In this document: piece by piece, positions 9,410 through 18,555 of the stretch
How positions within the stretch are numbered: the first letter of the stretch is position 1
Layout of the letters: each line of letters starts with the position of its first letter
Assembly: GCF_022539405.1 (NCBI RefSeq)
Contig: NZ_CP054394.1
Span: 1,056,501 to 1,120,500, forward strand
Length of the DNA: 64,000 bases
Direction of reading: 5' to 3'
Origin: Natranaerofaba carboxydovora
Lineage (GTDB): Bacteria > Bacillota > Natranaerobiia > Natranaerobiales > Natranaerofabaceae
The notes under the pieces: model-generated
Databases searched by the model: none
What the model was told of the DNA's origin: nothing
What the model saw: only the letters and a program-made list of their open reading frames with translations
Position numbers and translations under genes: made by a program

Positions 9410-10513
9410 ATGGAAAAACAAAAAGCTCTAGACGTCGCCCTTCAACAAATTGAAAAGCAATTTGGGAAGGGTTCAATTATGAAGTTAGGTGAATCTTCGG
9501 CTAAGATGAATGTAGCTACCATTCCTACAGGCGCCTTGTCTATAGATGTTGCACTTGGTATTGGTGGAGTGCCAAGAGGTAGGGTGGTGGAAGTTTATGG
9601 CCCTGAATCCTCGGGAAAAACTACTGTGGCCCTTCATATTGTAGCAGAAGCCCAAAAAAATGGTGGTAATGCAGCTTTTATTGATGCAGAACATGCTCTA
9701 GATCCCAGCTACGCCTCAAATTTGGGAGTAAATACGGAAGAATTATTGGTTTCTCAGCCTGATACCGGTGAACAGGCCCTTGAGATTGCAGAAGCTCTTG
9801 TTAGAAGTGGAGCAGTAGATGTTGTAGTAGTTGATTCAGTGGCAGCTCTTGTACCCAAGGCAGAGATTGAAGGTGAAATGGGAGATTCCCATGTAGGGCT
9901 TCAGGCTAGATTAATGTCGCAAGCTCTTCGTAAACTTTCTGGTTCAATTAGCAAGTCTAAAACAACAGCATTATTCATCAATCAGATAAGAGAAAAAGTT
10001 GGTGTGATGTTTGGAAACCCTGAAACCACTCCCGGTGGTAGAGCTCTTAAATTTTATTCCTCTGTAAGGATGGAAGTAAGAAGAACTGAATCATTAAAAA
10101 AAGGAAATGATATTATTGGGAATAGGACAAGGATAAAAGTTGTTAAAAACAAACTAGCACCGCCGTTTAGAAAAGCTGAGTTTGACATAATGTATGGTGA
10201 GGGCATCTCTAGAGAAGGAGATTTACTTGACCTGGCAAGTGATCTTGGAATTGTTAGCAAATCAGGGCCATGGTATTCTTATGGCGAGGACAGGCTAGGC
10301 CAGGGTAAAGAAAATGCAAAGAAATACTTGCAAGATAACCCGGAAATAGCTCAGGCAATTGAACTCCAGGTAAAAAAACATTATAACCTGGATTTTGAGG
10401 AAACACCTGATTCGGAGAAAGAAGACAAAGAAAACGGCAAAAAAGCAGGGGATACAAATAATAAAAGTAAAAAGGACAAAAGCGAAAAAGAAGATATGAA
10501 GGCTGAAGAATAA
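9410..10513 (+). CDS. recA: recombinase RecA
   Basis: Forms filaments on single-stranded DNA for homologous recombination and triggers LexA cleavage. Walker A GPESSGKT is at residues 64-71, and the core matches RecA throughout ([29 protein letters not shown]). The last 40 residues are an unusually long tail rich in Lys, Glu and Asp. The start is ATG 9410 with GGAGGGG 5 bases upstream; an in-frame TTG at 9395 overlaps that site and is unlikely. The stop overlaps the recX start by one base (TAATG). No GAAC-N4-GTTC LexA site is visible in the 90 bases upstream. Confidence 0.98.
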   Translation: MEKQKALDVALQQIEKQFGKGSIMKLGESSAKMNVATIPTGALSIDVALGIGGVPRGRVVEVYGPESSGKTTVALHIVAEAQKNGGNAAFIDAEHALDPSYASNLGVNTEELLVSQPDTGEQALEIAEALVRSGAVDVVVVDSVAALVPKAEIEGEMGDSHVGLQARLMSQALRKLSGSISKSKTTALFINQIREKVGVMFGNPETTPGGRALKFYSSVRMEVRRTESLKKGNDIIGNRTRIKVVKNKLAPPFRKAEFDIMYGEGISREGDLLDLASDLGIVSKSGPWYSYGEDRLGQGKENAKKYLQDNPEIAQAIELQVKKHYNLDFEETPDSEKEDKENGKKAGDTNNKSKKDKSEKEDMKAEE

Positions 10514-10992
10514 TGAACAGCGATGAATGGTTAGAAGCAAAAGAGTTAGAAGAAAAAGGATTTAATCAAGCCTTGAAATATCTTACTTATAGGCCTAGAA
10601 CTGTATCAGAAGTGAAGAATCATCTAAAGAAAAAAGGTTATTCTAGCCGGGTAATAAACTTAGTAGTGGAGAAATTAAGCGAGATTAATTACTTAAATGA
10701 TTATCAGTATGCTGTAGATTGGTTAAACTATCAGATTTCTAATAGTAAAGACGGCCCCAAATTATTGGAATATAAGTTAAAACAAAAAGGCATTTCTCAA
10801 GACATCGTTAAACATGCTATTCATGAAATTATCGATGAAGATAAAGAGTTAAATTTAGCTAGAAAAGCTTTTAAAAAAAAATACAACAGTGAAATATCAA
10901 CTTTAACTTATGAAGAAAAACAAAAAGTTGGTGCTTATTTACAGAGAAAAGGCTTTTCTTATGAAATAATAGTTAATATTTTAGATTTTTAA
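10513..10992 (+). CDS. recX: RecX, RecA modulator
   Basis: Small helical protein of 159 residues that regulates RecA filaments by direct binding. It has the RecX repeats of three-helix units (for example YLTYRPRTVSEVKNHL and VGAYLQRKGFSYEIIVNIL). The start codon overlaps the recA stop codon, so expression is translationally coupled, as in many Firmicutes. A terminator follows the stop directly. Confidence 0.93.
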   Translation: MNSDEWLEAKELEEKGFNQALKYLTYRPRTVSEVKNHLKKKGYSSRVINLVVEKLSEINYLNDYQYAVDWLNYQISNSKDGPKLLEYKLKQKGISQDIVKHAIHEIIDEDKELNLARKAFKKKYNSEISTLTYEEKQKVGAYLQRKGFSYEIIVNILDF

Positions 10993-11016
10993 AGAACCCC
11001 TTGTAGGGTCCTTTTT
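10991..11016 (+). terminator. terminator after recX
   Basis: AAAGAACCC and GGGTCCTTT form a stem with one A-C mismatch around a 6-base loop, followed by T residues. Confidence 0.75.
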
Positions 11017-11017
11017 C

Positions 11018-11046
11018 TTGACATTGGTTATAAATAGGTATAAAAT
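11018..11046 (+). promoter_or_regulatory. sigma-A promoter for rny
   Basis: TTGACA (11018-11023), a 17-base spacer and TAAAAT (11041-11046). It lies straight after the recX terminator and implies an untranslated leader of about 180 bases before rny. That AT-rich leader shows no structure that I recognise. Confidence 0.65.
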
Positions 11047-11235
11047 TGAGGAGAAAATCTAGTGTATTGGGTTTAGTATTTATCGGTATCTGTAGTATTC
11101 TTTGTTAGGTTTCATTGGATAAATTAATTAATTTTTAGTTTATTTTATTAATTAGAATTTGTAAGTTCAGTCAAAATTAGAAAAAATATGTTGTCCGGTT
11201 TTTATTTATAATATCATGAAAAGATGGGGAGGTGG

Positions 11236-12783
11236 ATGTTAATTAACAACTTAATAGTGATCGCACTACCTTTAGCAGCTGTTCTTATTGGTATTATTCT
11301 TGGCTATTTTATCCGCAAAATTATTGCTGAAGCTAAAATTACTTCCGCTGAAGAGGATGCTAAGCGTATAATTAGTGAAGCCGAAAAGCAGGGCGAATCT
11401 ATGAAACGCGAAGCTATCCTTGAAGCCAAGGAAGATATTCATAAACAGCGTAAAGAATTAGAAAAAGAAAGTCGTGACAGAAGGTCAGAACTCCAAAGAC
11501 AGGAGAGAAGACTAGAGCAGAAAGAAGAATCTTTAGAAAAAAACAGAAAACGCATTGAACAAAAAGAAAAAGAGCTTGTAGAAAAAGAAGAAGAGCTAGC
11601 TAATAGAGAAGAAGAACTTAACGAACTACACAAAAAGCAGCTTGCTGAATTAGAGAGGATATCTGGTCTTACAACACAGGATGCTAAAGAACTGCTTTTA
11701 AATCGTGTTGAAGAAGAAATGACCAAGGAGAAAGCAAAATTAATCAAAGAAGCTGAACAGGAAGCAAAAGAAGAAGCTGACAAACGAGCTAGGGAGATAA
11801 TTACAACAGCTATACAAAGATGCGCAGTTGACCATGTTGCAGAATCGACTGTATCGGTGGTATCCCTTCCAAATGATGAGATGAAAGGAAGAATTATAGG
11901 TCGTGAAGGTAGAAATATCAGAACTCTTGAGACTTTGACTGGAATAGACCTAATTATTGATGATACCCCGGAAGCTGTTATATTATCTGGATTTGATCCT
12001 ATAAGACGAGAGATAGCAAGGATTGCTCTTGAAAGGCTTGTTTCTGATGGCAGAATACATCCAGCAAGAATTGAAGAAATGGTAGAAAAAGCAAACAAAG
12101 AAGTGGAAGAAAACATCAGAGAAGAGGGTGAACAAGCAGTTTTAGATGTAGGAGTACACAAACTTCACCCTGAACTGATAAAGCTTCTTGGAAGGCTTAA
12201 ATACAGAAGCAGTTATGGACAAAATGTTCTTCAGCATTCTATAGAAGTATGTCATTTAGCTATTATCATGGCAAATGAATTAGGGGTAGACCCCGCGATT
12301 GCAAAACGTGCCGGACTTTTGCATGACATTGGAAAAGCAGTTGATCACGAAATGGAAGGTAATCATGTTGCAATAGGAGCCGATTTGGCCAAAAAATATG
12401 GAGAAGGCCCCGATGTAATACATGCTATTGCCGCCCATCATGGGGATGAGGAGCCTGAATCTTTATCAGCTGTTTTCGTACAGACTGCTGATGCAGTCTC
12501 TGCAGCTAGGCCAGGGGCAAGGAGAGAGACTCTTGAAGCCTATATTAAGAGACTAGAAAAGCTTGAAGAGTTGGCAGATTCTTTTGAAAGTGTTGACAAA
12601 GCTTATGCTATTCAGGCCGGACGTGAGATACGTATTATGGTGAAACCTGACAAAGTCGAAGATACTGGAAGTATTAATGTCGCTAGAGATATAGTTAAAA
12701 AGATAGAGGAAGAACTTGAATATCCAGGCCAAATTAAGGTAACAGTAATTCGTGAGACCCGTGCAGTGGATTATGCAAAATGA
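11236..12783 (+). CDS. rny: ribonuclease Y
   Basis: Membrane-anchored endoribonuclease that starts mRNA decay in Firmicutes. Order of parts: N-terminal membrane helix (about 4-25), long charged coiled coil (about 30-190), KH RNA-binding domain ([10 protein letters not shown], 218-227) and HD metal-dependent catalytic domain (HDIGK from residue 363). At 515 residues it has the usual length. ATG 11236 makes the protein begin directly with the membrane helix, as in known RNase Y proteins; an in-frame ATG at 11224 lies before the GGGGAGGTGG binding site. The ymdB gene follows, a pairing conserved in the phylum. Confidence 0.96.
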   Translation: MLINNLIVIALPLAAVLIGIILGYFIRKIIAEAKITSAEEDAKRIISEAEKQGESMKREAILEAKEDIHKQRKELEKESRDRRSELQRQERRLEQKEESLEKNRKRIEQKEKELVEKEEELANREEELNELHKKQLAELERISGLTTQDAKELLLNRVEEEMTKEKAKLIKEAEQEAKEEADKRAREIITTAIQRCAVDHVAESTVSVVSLPNDEMKGRIIGREGRNIRTLETLTGIDLIIDDTPEAVILSGFDPIRREIARIALERLVSDGRIHPARIEEMVEKANKEVEENIREEGEQAVLDVGVHKLHPELIKLLGRLKYRSSYGQNVLQHSIEVCHLAIIMANELGVDPAIAKRAGLLHDIGKAVDHEMEGNHVAIGADLAKKYGEGPDVIHAIAAHHGDEEPESLSAVFVQTADAVSAARPGARRETLEAYIKRLEKLEELADSFESVDKAYAIQAGREIRIMVKPDKVEDTGSINVARDIVKKIEEELEYPGQIKVTVIRETRAVDYAK

Positions 12784-12788
12784 TTAAT

Positions 12789-12829
12789 AATAAGTGTCCC
12801 TTTAGGTTTAATAGGGACACTTATTTTAC
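12789..12829 (+). terminator. terminator after rny
   Basis: A perfect 12-bp stem (AATAAGTGTCCC/GGGACACTTATT) with a 13-base loop and T-rich tail. Read-through to ymdB is possible, since no clear promoter is seen before ymdB. Confidence 0.85.
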
Positions 12830-12874
12830 TTTAGTCATCTTAGATAAAACTCGTGGGCGATAGGGGGAAATTTA

Positions 12875-13657
12875 ATGCGTTTATTAATGGTTGGTGATAT
12901 TGTGGGAAGGCCGGGAAGAAACTGTGCTCGGGATTTATTACCCAAAATAAAAGAAAACTATAAGGTTGATTTTGTAATAGCAAATGGTGAAAATGCAGCA
13001 GGTGGACTTGGTATTAACAGAAAGACAGCTGATGAACTCTTTAATTATGAAATAGATGTTTTAACAATGGGTAATCATGTTTGGGACAAAAAAGAGATTT
13101 ATAATTTTGTTGATAGTGAAGAAAGACTATTGGTGCCTGCTAACTATCCTCCTGGTACTCCTGGTAAAGGATACAAAGTATATGAAAAAAATGGTGTTAA
13201 GATAGGCGTTATAAACTTATCCGGTAGGGTTTTTATGGAAGAGTTAGACTGTCCTTTTAGAGCTGCGGATGAGATAATTAAGTCAATTGCTCATAAGACA
13301 GAAATGATTTTCTTAGATTTTCATGCTGAAGCCACATCAGAAAAATTAGCTCTAGCTTATTACTTAGATGGACGTATTTCTGCCTTAATTGGTACTCATA
13401 CACATGTCCAGACTGCTGATGAAAGGATCTTTACTAATGGACTTGCATATTTAACTGATGTTGGAATGACTGGTCCAATTGAATCAATTTTGGGAATGGA
13501 ACACGAAAGTATTGTGAAAAAATTTCTAACTAAACTTCCCTGTAGATTTGAAGTTGCCGGTGGAGATGTGCAGTTAAATGCTGCGGTTATTGACATTGAT
13601 GAAAAGAGTGGCAAATCTACAAATATAGAAAGAATATTCGAAACTCATAATTTTTAA
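12875..13657 (+). CDS. ymdB: YmdB-family metallophosphoesterase
   Basis: Member of the YmdB/TIGR00282 family; the B. subtilis protein is a cyclic-nucleotide phosphodiesterase that affects biofilm and motility decisions. Metal-binding motifs are visible: GDIVGRPGR at the N-terminus, NGENAAGG, GNHVWD, DFHAEATSEK and GTHTHVQTAD. The length of 260 residues is normal. The start has a TAGGGGG binding site. Its place after rny and before spoVS is the conserved order. Confidence 0.95.
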   Translation: MRLLMVGDIVGRPGRNCARDLLPKIKENYKVDFVIANGENAAGGLGINRKTADELFNYEIDVLTMGNHVWDKKEIYNFVDSEERLLVPANYPPGTPGKGYKVYEKNGVKIGVINLSGRVFMEELDCPFRAADEIIKSIAHKTEMIFLDFHAEATSEKLALAYYLDGRISALIGTHTHVQTADERIFTNGLAYLTDVGMTGPIESILGMEHESIVKKFLTKLPCRFEVAGGDVQLNAAVIDIDEKSGKSTNIERIFETHNF

Positions 13658-13675
13658 AAAAAGTTTAATTGAGAA

Positions 13676-13702
13676 AAAGGAAATATTTTTCTTTTGTCGA
13701 AA
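13676..13702 (+). promoter_or_regulatory. candidate sigma-H promoter for spoVS
   Basis: AAAGGAAAT (13676-13684), 11 bases, then GTCGAAA (13696-13702). This fits the known B. subtilis sigma-H pattern RNAGGAWWW-N11-12-RNNGAAT except for the last base. spoVS is sigma-H dependent in B. subtilis, which supports the call. Confidence 0.55.
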
Positions 13703-13752
13703 AAATTACTAAGGGAATAAATACAATAGTAGCTTGAGGAGGTATCAAGGTT

Positions 13753-14013
13753 ATGGAGGTATTAAAAGTTTCAGCAAAATCAAATCCTAACTCTGTTGCA
13801 GGTGCTTTAGCAGGTGTTGTTAGAGAAAGAAATAGTGCGGAAATTCAGGCTATAGGTGCCGGTGCACTTAATCAATCAGTTAAGGCAGTAGCAATAGCAA
13901 GAGGATTTGTGGCACCTAGTGGAATGGATCTTATCTGTATTCCTGCTTTTACGGACATAGAGATTGATGGGGAGGAAAGGACAGCAATAAAACTAATTGT
14001 ACAGCCTCGTTAA
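13753..14013 (+). CDS. spoVS: stage V sporulation protein S
   Basis: Small Alba-like nucleic-acid-binding protein of 86 residues that influences septation and later sporulation stages. The sequence is almost entirely the conserved family core (EVLKVSAKSNPNSVAGALAG, GAGALNQSVKAVAIARG). GAGGAGGT lies before the ATG. It is direct evidence of a spore-forming ancestry. A terminator follows. Confidence 0.97.
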   Translation: MEVLKVSAKSNPNSVAGALAGVVRERNSAEIQAIGAGALNQSVKAVAIARGFVAPSGMDLICIPAFTDIEIDGEERTAIKLIVQPR

Positions 14014-14016
14014 AGT

Positions 14017-14042
14017 AAAGGCGCCTTTAGGGCGCTTTTTTT
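14017..14042 (+). terminator. terminator after spoVS
   Basis: AAAGGCGCC and GGGCGCTTT form a GC-rich stem around a TTTA loop, followed by a T run. Confidence 0.85.
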
Positions 14043-14093
14043 GTAAGAATTTTTATATTTTTTAGTATAATATAATTATGTAGAGATAATCTT

Positions 14094-14312
14094 AGATTCT
14101 GATGCAAAAGTTAATTTGCTTGAATAGAATGATTTTTTTGGTACATCTATAATTCAAAAAAGTTCGATATACGGCTACCTGATTAATCGCTCATCCTGAG
14201 CTAAATCAACTAATGCCATCCTGGCATTAGGCCTATATCTTACTTTTTCTCATTAAGATGTATTTTGCAAAAAAATCATAAAATCCGCAAATTAACTTTT
14301 GCACCAGAATCT
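14094..14312. mobile_element. 219-bp palindromic MITE-like element
   Basis: The ends are 26-base inverted repeats (14094-14119 and 14287-14312) that match at 25 of 26 positions. Inner parts of the arms also match imperfectly to about 14175 and 14231 (shared ATGATTTTTTTG, TACATCT, AAAAAGT, GATATA and GGC blocks), so the whole unit can fold on itself. The centre has two small hairpins with identical TCC loops (14189-14201 and 14210-14230). No reading frame is present. The outer bases (GATTCTGATGCAAAAGTT) recall the ends of IS6-family elements, but only loosely. No clean 8-base target duplication is seen. It fills the gap between spoVS and the PHP gene. Confidence 0.6.
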
Positions 14313-14345
14313 AAATTAAACTAACTATTAAGTAGGTGTTTTTTT

Positions 14346-15191
14346 ATGGCAAATAAAGAAGAGAAAAGAGTTGACTTACATATTCACTCAACTTATTCGG
14401 ACGGGATTTTTACCCCGTATGAAATAGCTAACAAAGCCTATCAGAGTGGGCTTTCGGCGATTGCTATAACTGATCATGATACTATTTTGGGTCTTCAAGA
14501 ATTGAAAAAAATTGATTTTATTGAAGTGATTCCCGGTATTGAAATTTCTTCAAAATATGAAGGTGTAGAATACCATATATTAGGCTACTTCATTGATCCT
14601 CTTAATGAAAAATTAGCCGTCCAGCTAGAAAGTTATAAGCAAATAAGGGAGAATCGAGTTAAAAATATATTGGATCAATTAGGTAGTATTGGTATTGAAA
14701 TAGATTATCAAGAGATCAAAAATTTATCGAAAGATGGAACCATAGGTAGGCCCCATATTGCAAGAAAACTTGTAGAAAAAGGATATGTACAGAGTGAGAA
14801 TGAAGCCTTTGATGAACTTCTAGAACCAGCAAGACCAGGATTCGTGCCAAGATCCAAGGTTAACCCCAAAGATGCTATAAACCTGATTAAAGAAAGTGGC
14901 GGGCTGTCCTTTTTGGCTCACCCGGACCATTCAAATGATAACACTTCACAACTACTAGATGTGTTTATTGAATGGGGAATAGATGGTATTGAGATTAGTC
15001 ACCCCAGTCAAGTAAGCGTTGAAAGACAAATGTACTGGTATAAGATAGCTAAGGATAATGGACTTTTGGTAAGTGGTGGTTCTGATTATCATGGTGATGA
15101 TGACCCACCGGTTCAAATTGGTGACGTGTATGTACCTTATTCGTATTTAGAGGATATGAAAGAAAAACTATGTAAAAAAGATAGTTCATAA
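14346..15191 (+). CDS. PHP-domain phosphoesterase (YciV/TrpH type)
   Basis: Metal-dependent phosphoesterase of the PHP superfamily. Visible metal-site motifs are DLHIHSTYSDG (residues about 10-20), TDHDT, the HILGYF region, FLAHPDH and GSDYHGDD. YciV-type relatives degrade short RNA or 3',5'-nucleotide bisphosphates; the substrate here cannot be read from sequence. The length is 281 residues. AGGTG lies about 10 bases before the ATG. It stands alone, with the MITE-like element before it and a 188-base gap after it. Confidence 0.88.
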   Translation: MANKEEKRVDLHIHSTYSDGIFTPYEIANKAYQSGLSAIAITDHDTILGLQELKKIDFIEVIPGIEISSKYEGVEYHILGYFIDPLNEKLAVQLESYKQIRENRVKNILDQLGSIGIEIDYQEIKNLSKDGTIGRPHIARKLVEKGYVQSENEAFDELLEPARPGFVPRSKVNPKDAINLIKESGGLSFLAHPDHSNDNTSQLLDVFIEWGIDGIEISHPSQVSVERQMYWYKIAKDNGLLVSGGSDYHGDDDPPVQIGDVYVPYSYLEDMKEKLCKKDSS

Positions 15192-15379
15192 GGAAATAAT
15201 TTAAGTATAATGAAACATTTAATAAAAAAATTATTAAAATATAGTAGAAAAAAGGAATTATAAGATTGGACTAGAATATAAGGATTAGACTATGAATTGG
15301 CGTAAAAATTGGCACAAGGATTATGTTTGCAATCTAAAATTGGACTTTGAAAGCCTGATGCTCACGGAGGTGTATCAAT

Positions 15380-16351
15380 TTGGAATTTTATCTAGAACGG
15401 GATAAAGACATTCCTTTATATGTGCAAATTAAAAACAATATTAAACGATTTGTAGAGACAGGCGCCTGGGAAAGAGGGAAACGACTTCCTACAGAAAGAG
15501 ATTTGGCTAAACAACTTAATGTTAGCAGAAATACTGTCAGTATGGCCTATAAGGAGCTTGAGGCAGAGGGGGTCCTTGTTAGTCACCAGGGGAGAGGAAC
15601 TTTTGTTGCTGATTTGGATGATAGTATTCAACATGAAAGCAGAAAAGAAAGGCTTTTAAAGATTATTGATATAGCAATGGAAGAGGCTTCTCAGCTAGGA
15701 TTTAACATTGACGAATATCTTGCTATAACTCATGTTCGCGCCAGAGAGAAAAAAGAACTACTTAACAGGGTAAAAATTGCTTTTATTGAATGTAACCAAG
15801 AACAAGTTGAATACTTTGCTAACGAACTGCAGCTAGATTCTGGAGTTTCTATAACTCCAGTACTATTAGATGATTTTAAAGAAAGGCCCAATCATTACAA
15901 AAAAGTTCTAGAAGATGTAGATATTGTGATATCAACTTTCTTTCACCTGGCTGAGATCAAAAAAATACTTGGAACACAGAAAAAAGATATCCTTGCTATT
16001 GCTCTAGAATTACAGCTTGAAACTGTTGTTAAAATAGCGCGTCTAAAGCCAGGTTCGGATGTTGGGTTAGTTTGCAAATCTAAAAACTTTGCTGACAAAT
16101 TTTTTAAATCTTTAGATGCGGCAGGAATTGACCATCTAAATGTAAAATATACTACTACTGAAGATTTTGATGAAGTAAACAAGTTTATATCTTCAGTTGA
16201 TGAAATTATAGTAAGTCCAGGTAGAAGAAAGGAAATTGAACAGCTTATTGATGAGGACAGAAATTTAGTGGAGGTGATATTTAAGCCGGATAGAGCTTCA
16301 ATTAACTTACTAAAAGCAACCCTCATGGATCTTAAACAAAAAATTAGTTAG
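15380..16351 (+). CDS. GntR-family transcriptional regulator, likely of the kor operon
   Basis: The N-terminal 75 residues are a typical GntR winged helix (PLYVQIKNNIKRF, GKRLPTERDLAKQLNVSRNTVSMAYKELE, GRGTFV). The C-terminal 240 residues are not an FCD, UTRA or aminotransferase domain; they look like an alpha/beta ligand-binding fold and I do not recognise the family. The start is TTG with GGAGGTG 7 bases upstream. The stop is 15 bases before korD, with korD's binding site in between, so the regulator is probably cotranscribed with korDABC and may sense a pathway metabolite. Confidence 0.85.
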   Translation: MEFYLERDKDIPLYVQIKNNIKRFVETGAWERGKRLPTERDLAKQLNVSRNTVSMAYKELEAEGVLVSHQGRGTFVADLDDSIQHESRKERLLKIIDIAMEEASQLGFNIDEYLAITHVRAREKKELLNRVKIAFIECNQEQVEYFANELQLDSGVSITPVLLDDFKERPNHYKKVLEDVDIVISTFFHLAEIKKILGTQKKDILAIALELQLETVVKIARLKPGSDVGLVCKSKNFADKFFKSLDAAGIDHLNVKYTTTEDFDEVNKFISSVDEIIVSPGRRKEIEQLIDEDRNLVEVIFKPDRASINLLKATLMDLKQKIS

Positions 16352-16366
16352 GAGTGATCTAAAGCT

Positions 16367-16585
16367 ATGGTAGATGCTAAAAAATCACCAGTCTCTGTTG
16401 CAGGCAAATGGTGCAAAGGCTGTGGAATATGCATAGAATTTTGTCCCAAGAAAGTATTAGACTTTGATTCCAAGGGTAAATCTTATGTCAAAAACCCAGA
16501 GGATTGTAATAAATGTCAACAATGTGAACTTCGCTGCCCGGATTTTGCGATTGTTGTAAAAAAGGGGGAGAAAGATAATGAGTGA
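16367..16585 (+). CDS. korD: 2-oxoacid:ferredoxin oxidoreductase, ferredoxin-like delta subunit
   Basis: Small 72-residue protein with two 4Fe-4S motifs, CKGCGICIEFCP and CNKCQQCELRCP, which carries electrons from the active site to ferredoxin. It overlaps korA by 8 bases. The subunit order delta-alpha-beta-gamma is that of 2-oxoglutarate (KGOR) rather than pyruvate enzymes. Confidence 0.92.
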   Translation: MVDAKKSPVSVAGKWCKGCGICIEFCPKKVLDFDSKGKSYVKNPEDCNKCQQCELRCPDFAIVVKKGEKDNE

Positions 16586-17720
16586 AAAAAAGCCACAATT
16601 AATCCAAGGAAATGAAGCTTGTGTAAAAGCTGCAATTGCAGCAGGTATTAAATTTTTTGCAGGTTATCCCATAACCCCATCAAGTGAAATAGCCGAAGGA
16701 TTAGCAGAAGAGCTTCCAAAGGTAAGTGGTAGATTCATACAAATGGAAGATGAAATCGCAAGCATGGGGGCGATAATAGGTGGTTCTTTAGCCGGGGCAA
16801 AGAGTATGACGGCAACAAGTGGCCCGGGTTTTTCTTTGAAACAGGAGAATCTAGGTTTTGCTGCCATGGCTGAAGTGCCCTGTGTTGTAGTTAACGTTCA
16901 AAGAGGTGGCCCAAGTACAGGTGCGCCTACGCTGCCATCACAGGGTGACATGATGCAGGCCAAATGGGGTACCCATGGAGATCATCCGGCTATAGCTTTG
17001 TGCCCAGCTTCTGTTAGGGAGACTTTTGACTTAACAGTAAGGGCGATAAATCTTTCAGAAAAATACAGAACTCCTGTTGTATTACTAATAGATGAAGTAA
17101 TAGGTCATATGAGAGAAAATGTAGTTTTACCAACACAGGATGAACTAGAGATTGTAGAAAGGAAAAAACCTGCAAAAGATCTTGATAATTACCTACCTTA
17201 CAAAGCAGATGACGATATGATTCCTCCCATGGCAAATTATGGAGAAGGGTATCTATTCCATGTAACAGGTCTATCTCACGATGAAACAGGATTTCCCGAC
17301 CTAAAAAACCCAGATGTAATTGGAGGCCTAACAGAAAGGCTAGTAAATAAAGTAGAAGATAACAAAGATGATATTGTTGAATATAGTACAGAGAACTTAG
17401 ATGATGCAGAAGTAGTAATTGTTGCATACGGTTCAGCAGCTAGGACTGCAGCTACTGCCATGGATCAAGCCAGAGAAAAAGGGATAAAAACTGGCCTTAT
17501 TACCCTGAAAACCATTTGGCCATTCCCTGAAGAAATACTAACTGACCTACTAAAAGATGTAAAAACTGTAGTTGTTCCAGAAATGAACCTTGGTCAAATA
17601 AAAGGTGAAATAAAGAACTGTATCAACCTATCTCAAAATATAGTAGGTGTAAATAGAGTAGACGGGGAGCTTATAACCCCAGCAGAAATTTTAGAAGCTA
17701 TCGTTAAGGAGGAATCCTAA
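16578..17720 (+). CDS. korA: 2-oxoglutarate:ferredoxin oxidoreductase alpha subunit
   Basis: Alpha subunit (380 residues) of the thiamine-diphosphate enzyme that oxidatively decarboxylates 2-oxoglutarate to succinyl-CoA and reduces ferredoxin. The family start (GNEACVKAAIAAGIKFFAGYPITPSSEIAE), the catalytic region (MEDEIASMGAIIGGSLAGAKSMTATSGPG) and a C-terminal transketolase-like domain (IVAYGSAARTA) are all visible. GGGGGAG in the end of korD serves the start. The succinyl-CoA product is the substrate of the mutase encoded downstream. 2-oxoglutarate specificity is inferred from subunit layout and context. Confidence 0.93.
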   Translation: MSEKKPQLIQGNEACVKAAIAAGIKFFAGYPITPSSEIAEGLAEELPKVSGRFIQMEDEIASMGAIIGGSLAGAKSMTATSGPGFSLKQENLGFAAMAEVPCVVVNVQRGGPSTGAPTLPSQGDMMQAKWGTHGDHPAIALCPASVRETFDLTVRAINLSEKYRTPVVLLIDEVIGHMRENVVLPTQDELEIVERKKPAKDLDNYLPYKADDDMIPPMANYGEGYLFHVTGLSHDETGFPDLKNPDVIGGLTERLVNKVEDNKDDIVEYSTENLDDAEVVIVAYGSAARTAATAMDQAREKGIKTGLITLKTIWPFPEEILTDLLKDVKTVVVPEMNLGQIKGEIKNCINLSQNIVGVNRVDGELITPAEILEAIVKEES

Positions 17721-17721
17721 A

Positions 17722-18555
17722 ATGGCAGTTCATTTGAGAAAATACTTGCGTCTTAATAAATTACCTCATATATGGTGCCCCGGATGCGGGCATGGGATAA
17801 TATTGAATAGTCTGATAAGAGCTATAGATGAAGTGGGCTTAGATCAGGAAAAGACTGTAGTAGTATCTGGAATAGGTTGTTCTTCTAGAGCAACAGGTTA
17901 TCTAAACTTTAATACTCTTCACACTACCCATGGTAGGGCAATGGCATTTGCCACAGGTGTTAAGTTAGGTAACCCTGACTTAAATGTAATTGTACTCTCA
18001 GGTGATGGTGACAGTGCAGCAATTGGAGGTAACCACCTGATCCATGCAGCTAGAAGGAATATAGATATAACAACAGTTGTATTTAATAACAACATATATG
18101 GCATGACCAGCGGCCAGTACTCACCCCTTACACCAAAGGGTGCCTATGGTACAACTGCTCCATACGGAAATGTTGACCAGGCATTTAATTTATGTGATCT
18201 TATGATTTCTTCTGGAGCATCTTACGTTGGACGTGGTGCAACCTATCATGCAAAACAGCTAACCACTTTGATAACTTCTGCTTTAGATCACAAAGGATTT
18301 TCTTTTGTTGAAGGTATTAGCCAATGTCCTACTTATTATGGTAGAAGGAATAACCTAAAGACAGCAGTAGACATGTTACAGTGGCAAAAGGACGTAACTA
18401 TCAAAAAGAAGGCTGCCGAGAAGCTATCACCAGAAGAACAACAAGAAAAGATAATGATCGGAGAGCTTCACAAAGTTGCAGATAGACCTGAATACGTAGA
18501 AGAATACGAAAAAGTTATCGAAAAGGTCAGTAAGAAGGAGGGGACAACAGGATGA
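17722..18555 (+). CDS. korB: 2-oxoglutarate:ferredoxin oxidoreductase beta subunit
   Basis: Beta subunit (277 residues) that binds thiamine diphosphate and Mg2+: the motif GDGDSAAIGGNHLIHAARRN followed by NNNIYGMTSGQ is complete. WCPGCGHGI near the N-terminus is the conserved Cys-containing entry of this family. The start follows the korA stop by one base, and the end overlaps korC by 4 bases, so the complex is made from one mRNA. Confidence 0.94.
   Translation: MAVHLRKYLRLNKLPHIWCPGCGHGIILNSLIRAIDEVGLDQEKTVVVSGIGCSSRATGYLNFNTLHTTHGRAMAFATGVKLGNPDLNVIVLSGDGDSAAIGGNHLIHAARRNIDITTVVFNNNIYGMTSGQYSPLTPKGAYGTTAPYGNVDQAFNLCDLMISSGASYVGRGATYHAKQLTTLITSALDHKGFSFVEGISQCPTYYGRRNNLKTAVDMLQWQKDVTIKKKAAEKLSPEEQQEKIMIGELHKVADRPEYVEEYEKVIEKVSKKEGTTG

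Noticed and set aside
11439-12161. Long open frame on the - strand inside rny
   Set aside because: It is the antisense of the Glu/Lys-rich coiled coil, gives a Ser/Leu-rich product, and has no ribosome binding site.
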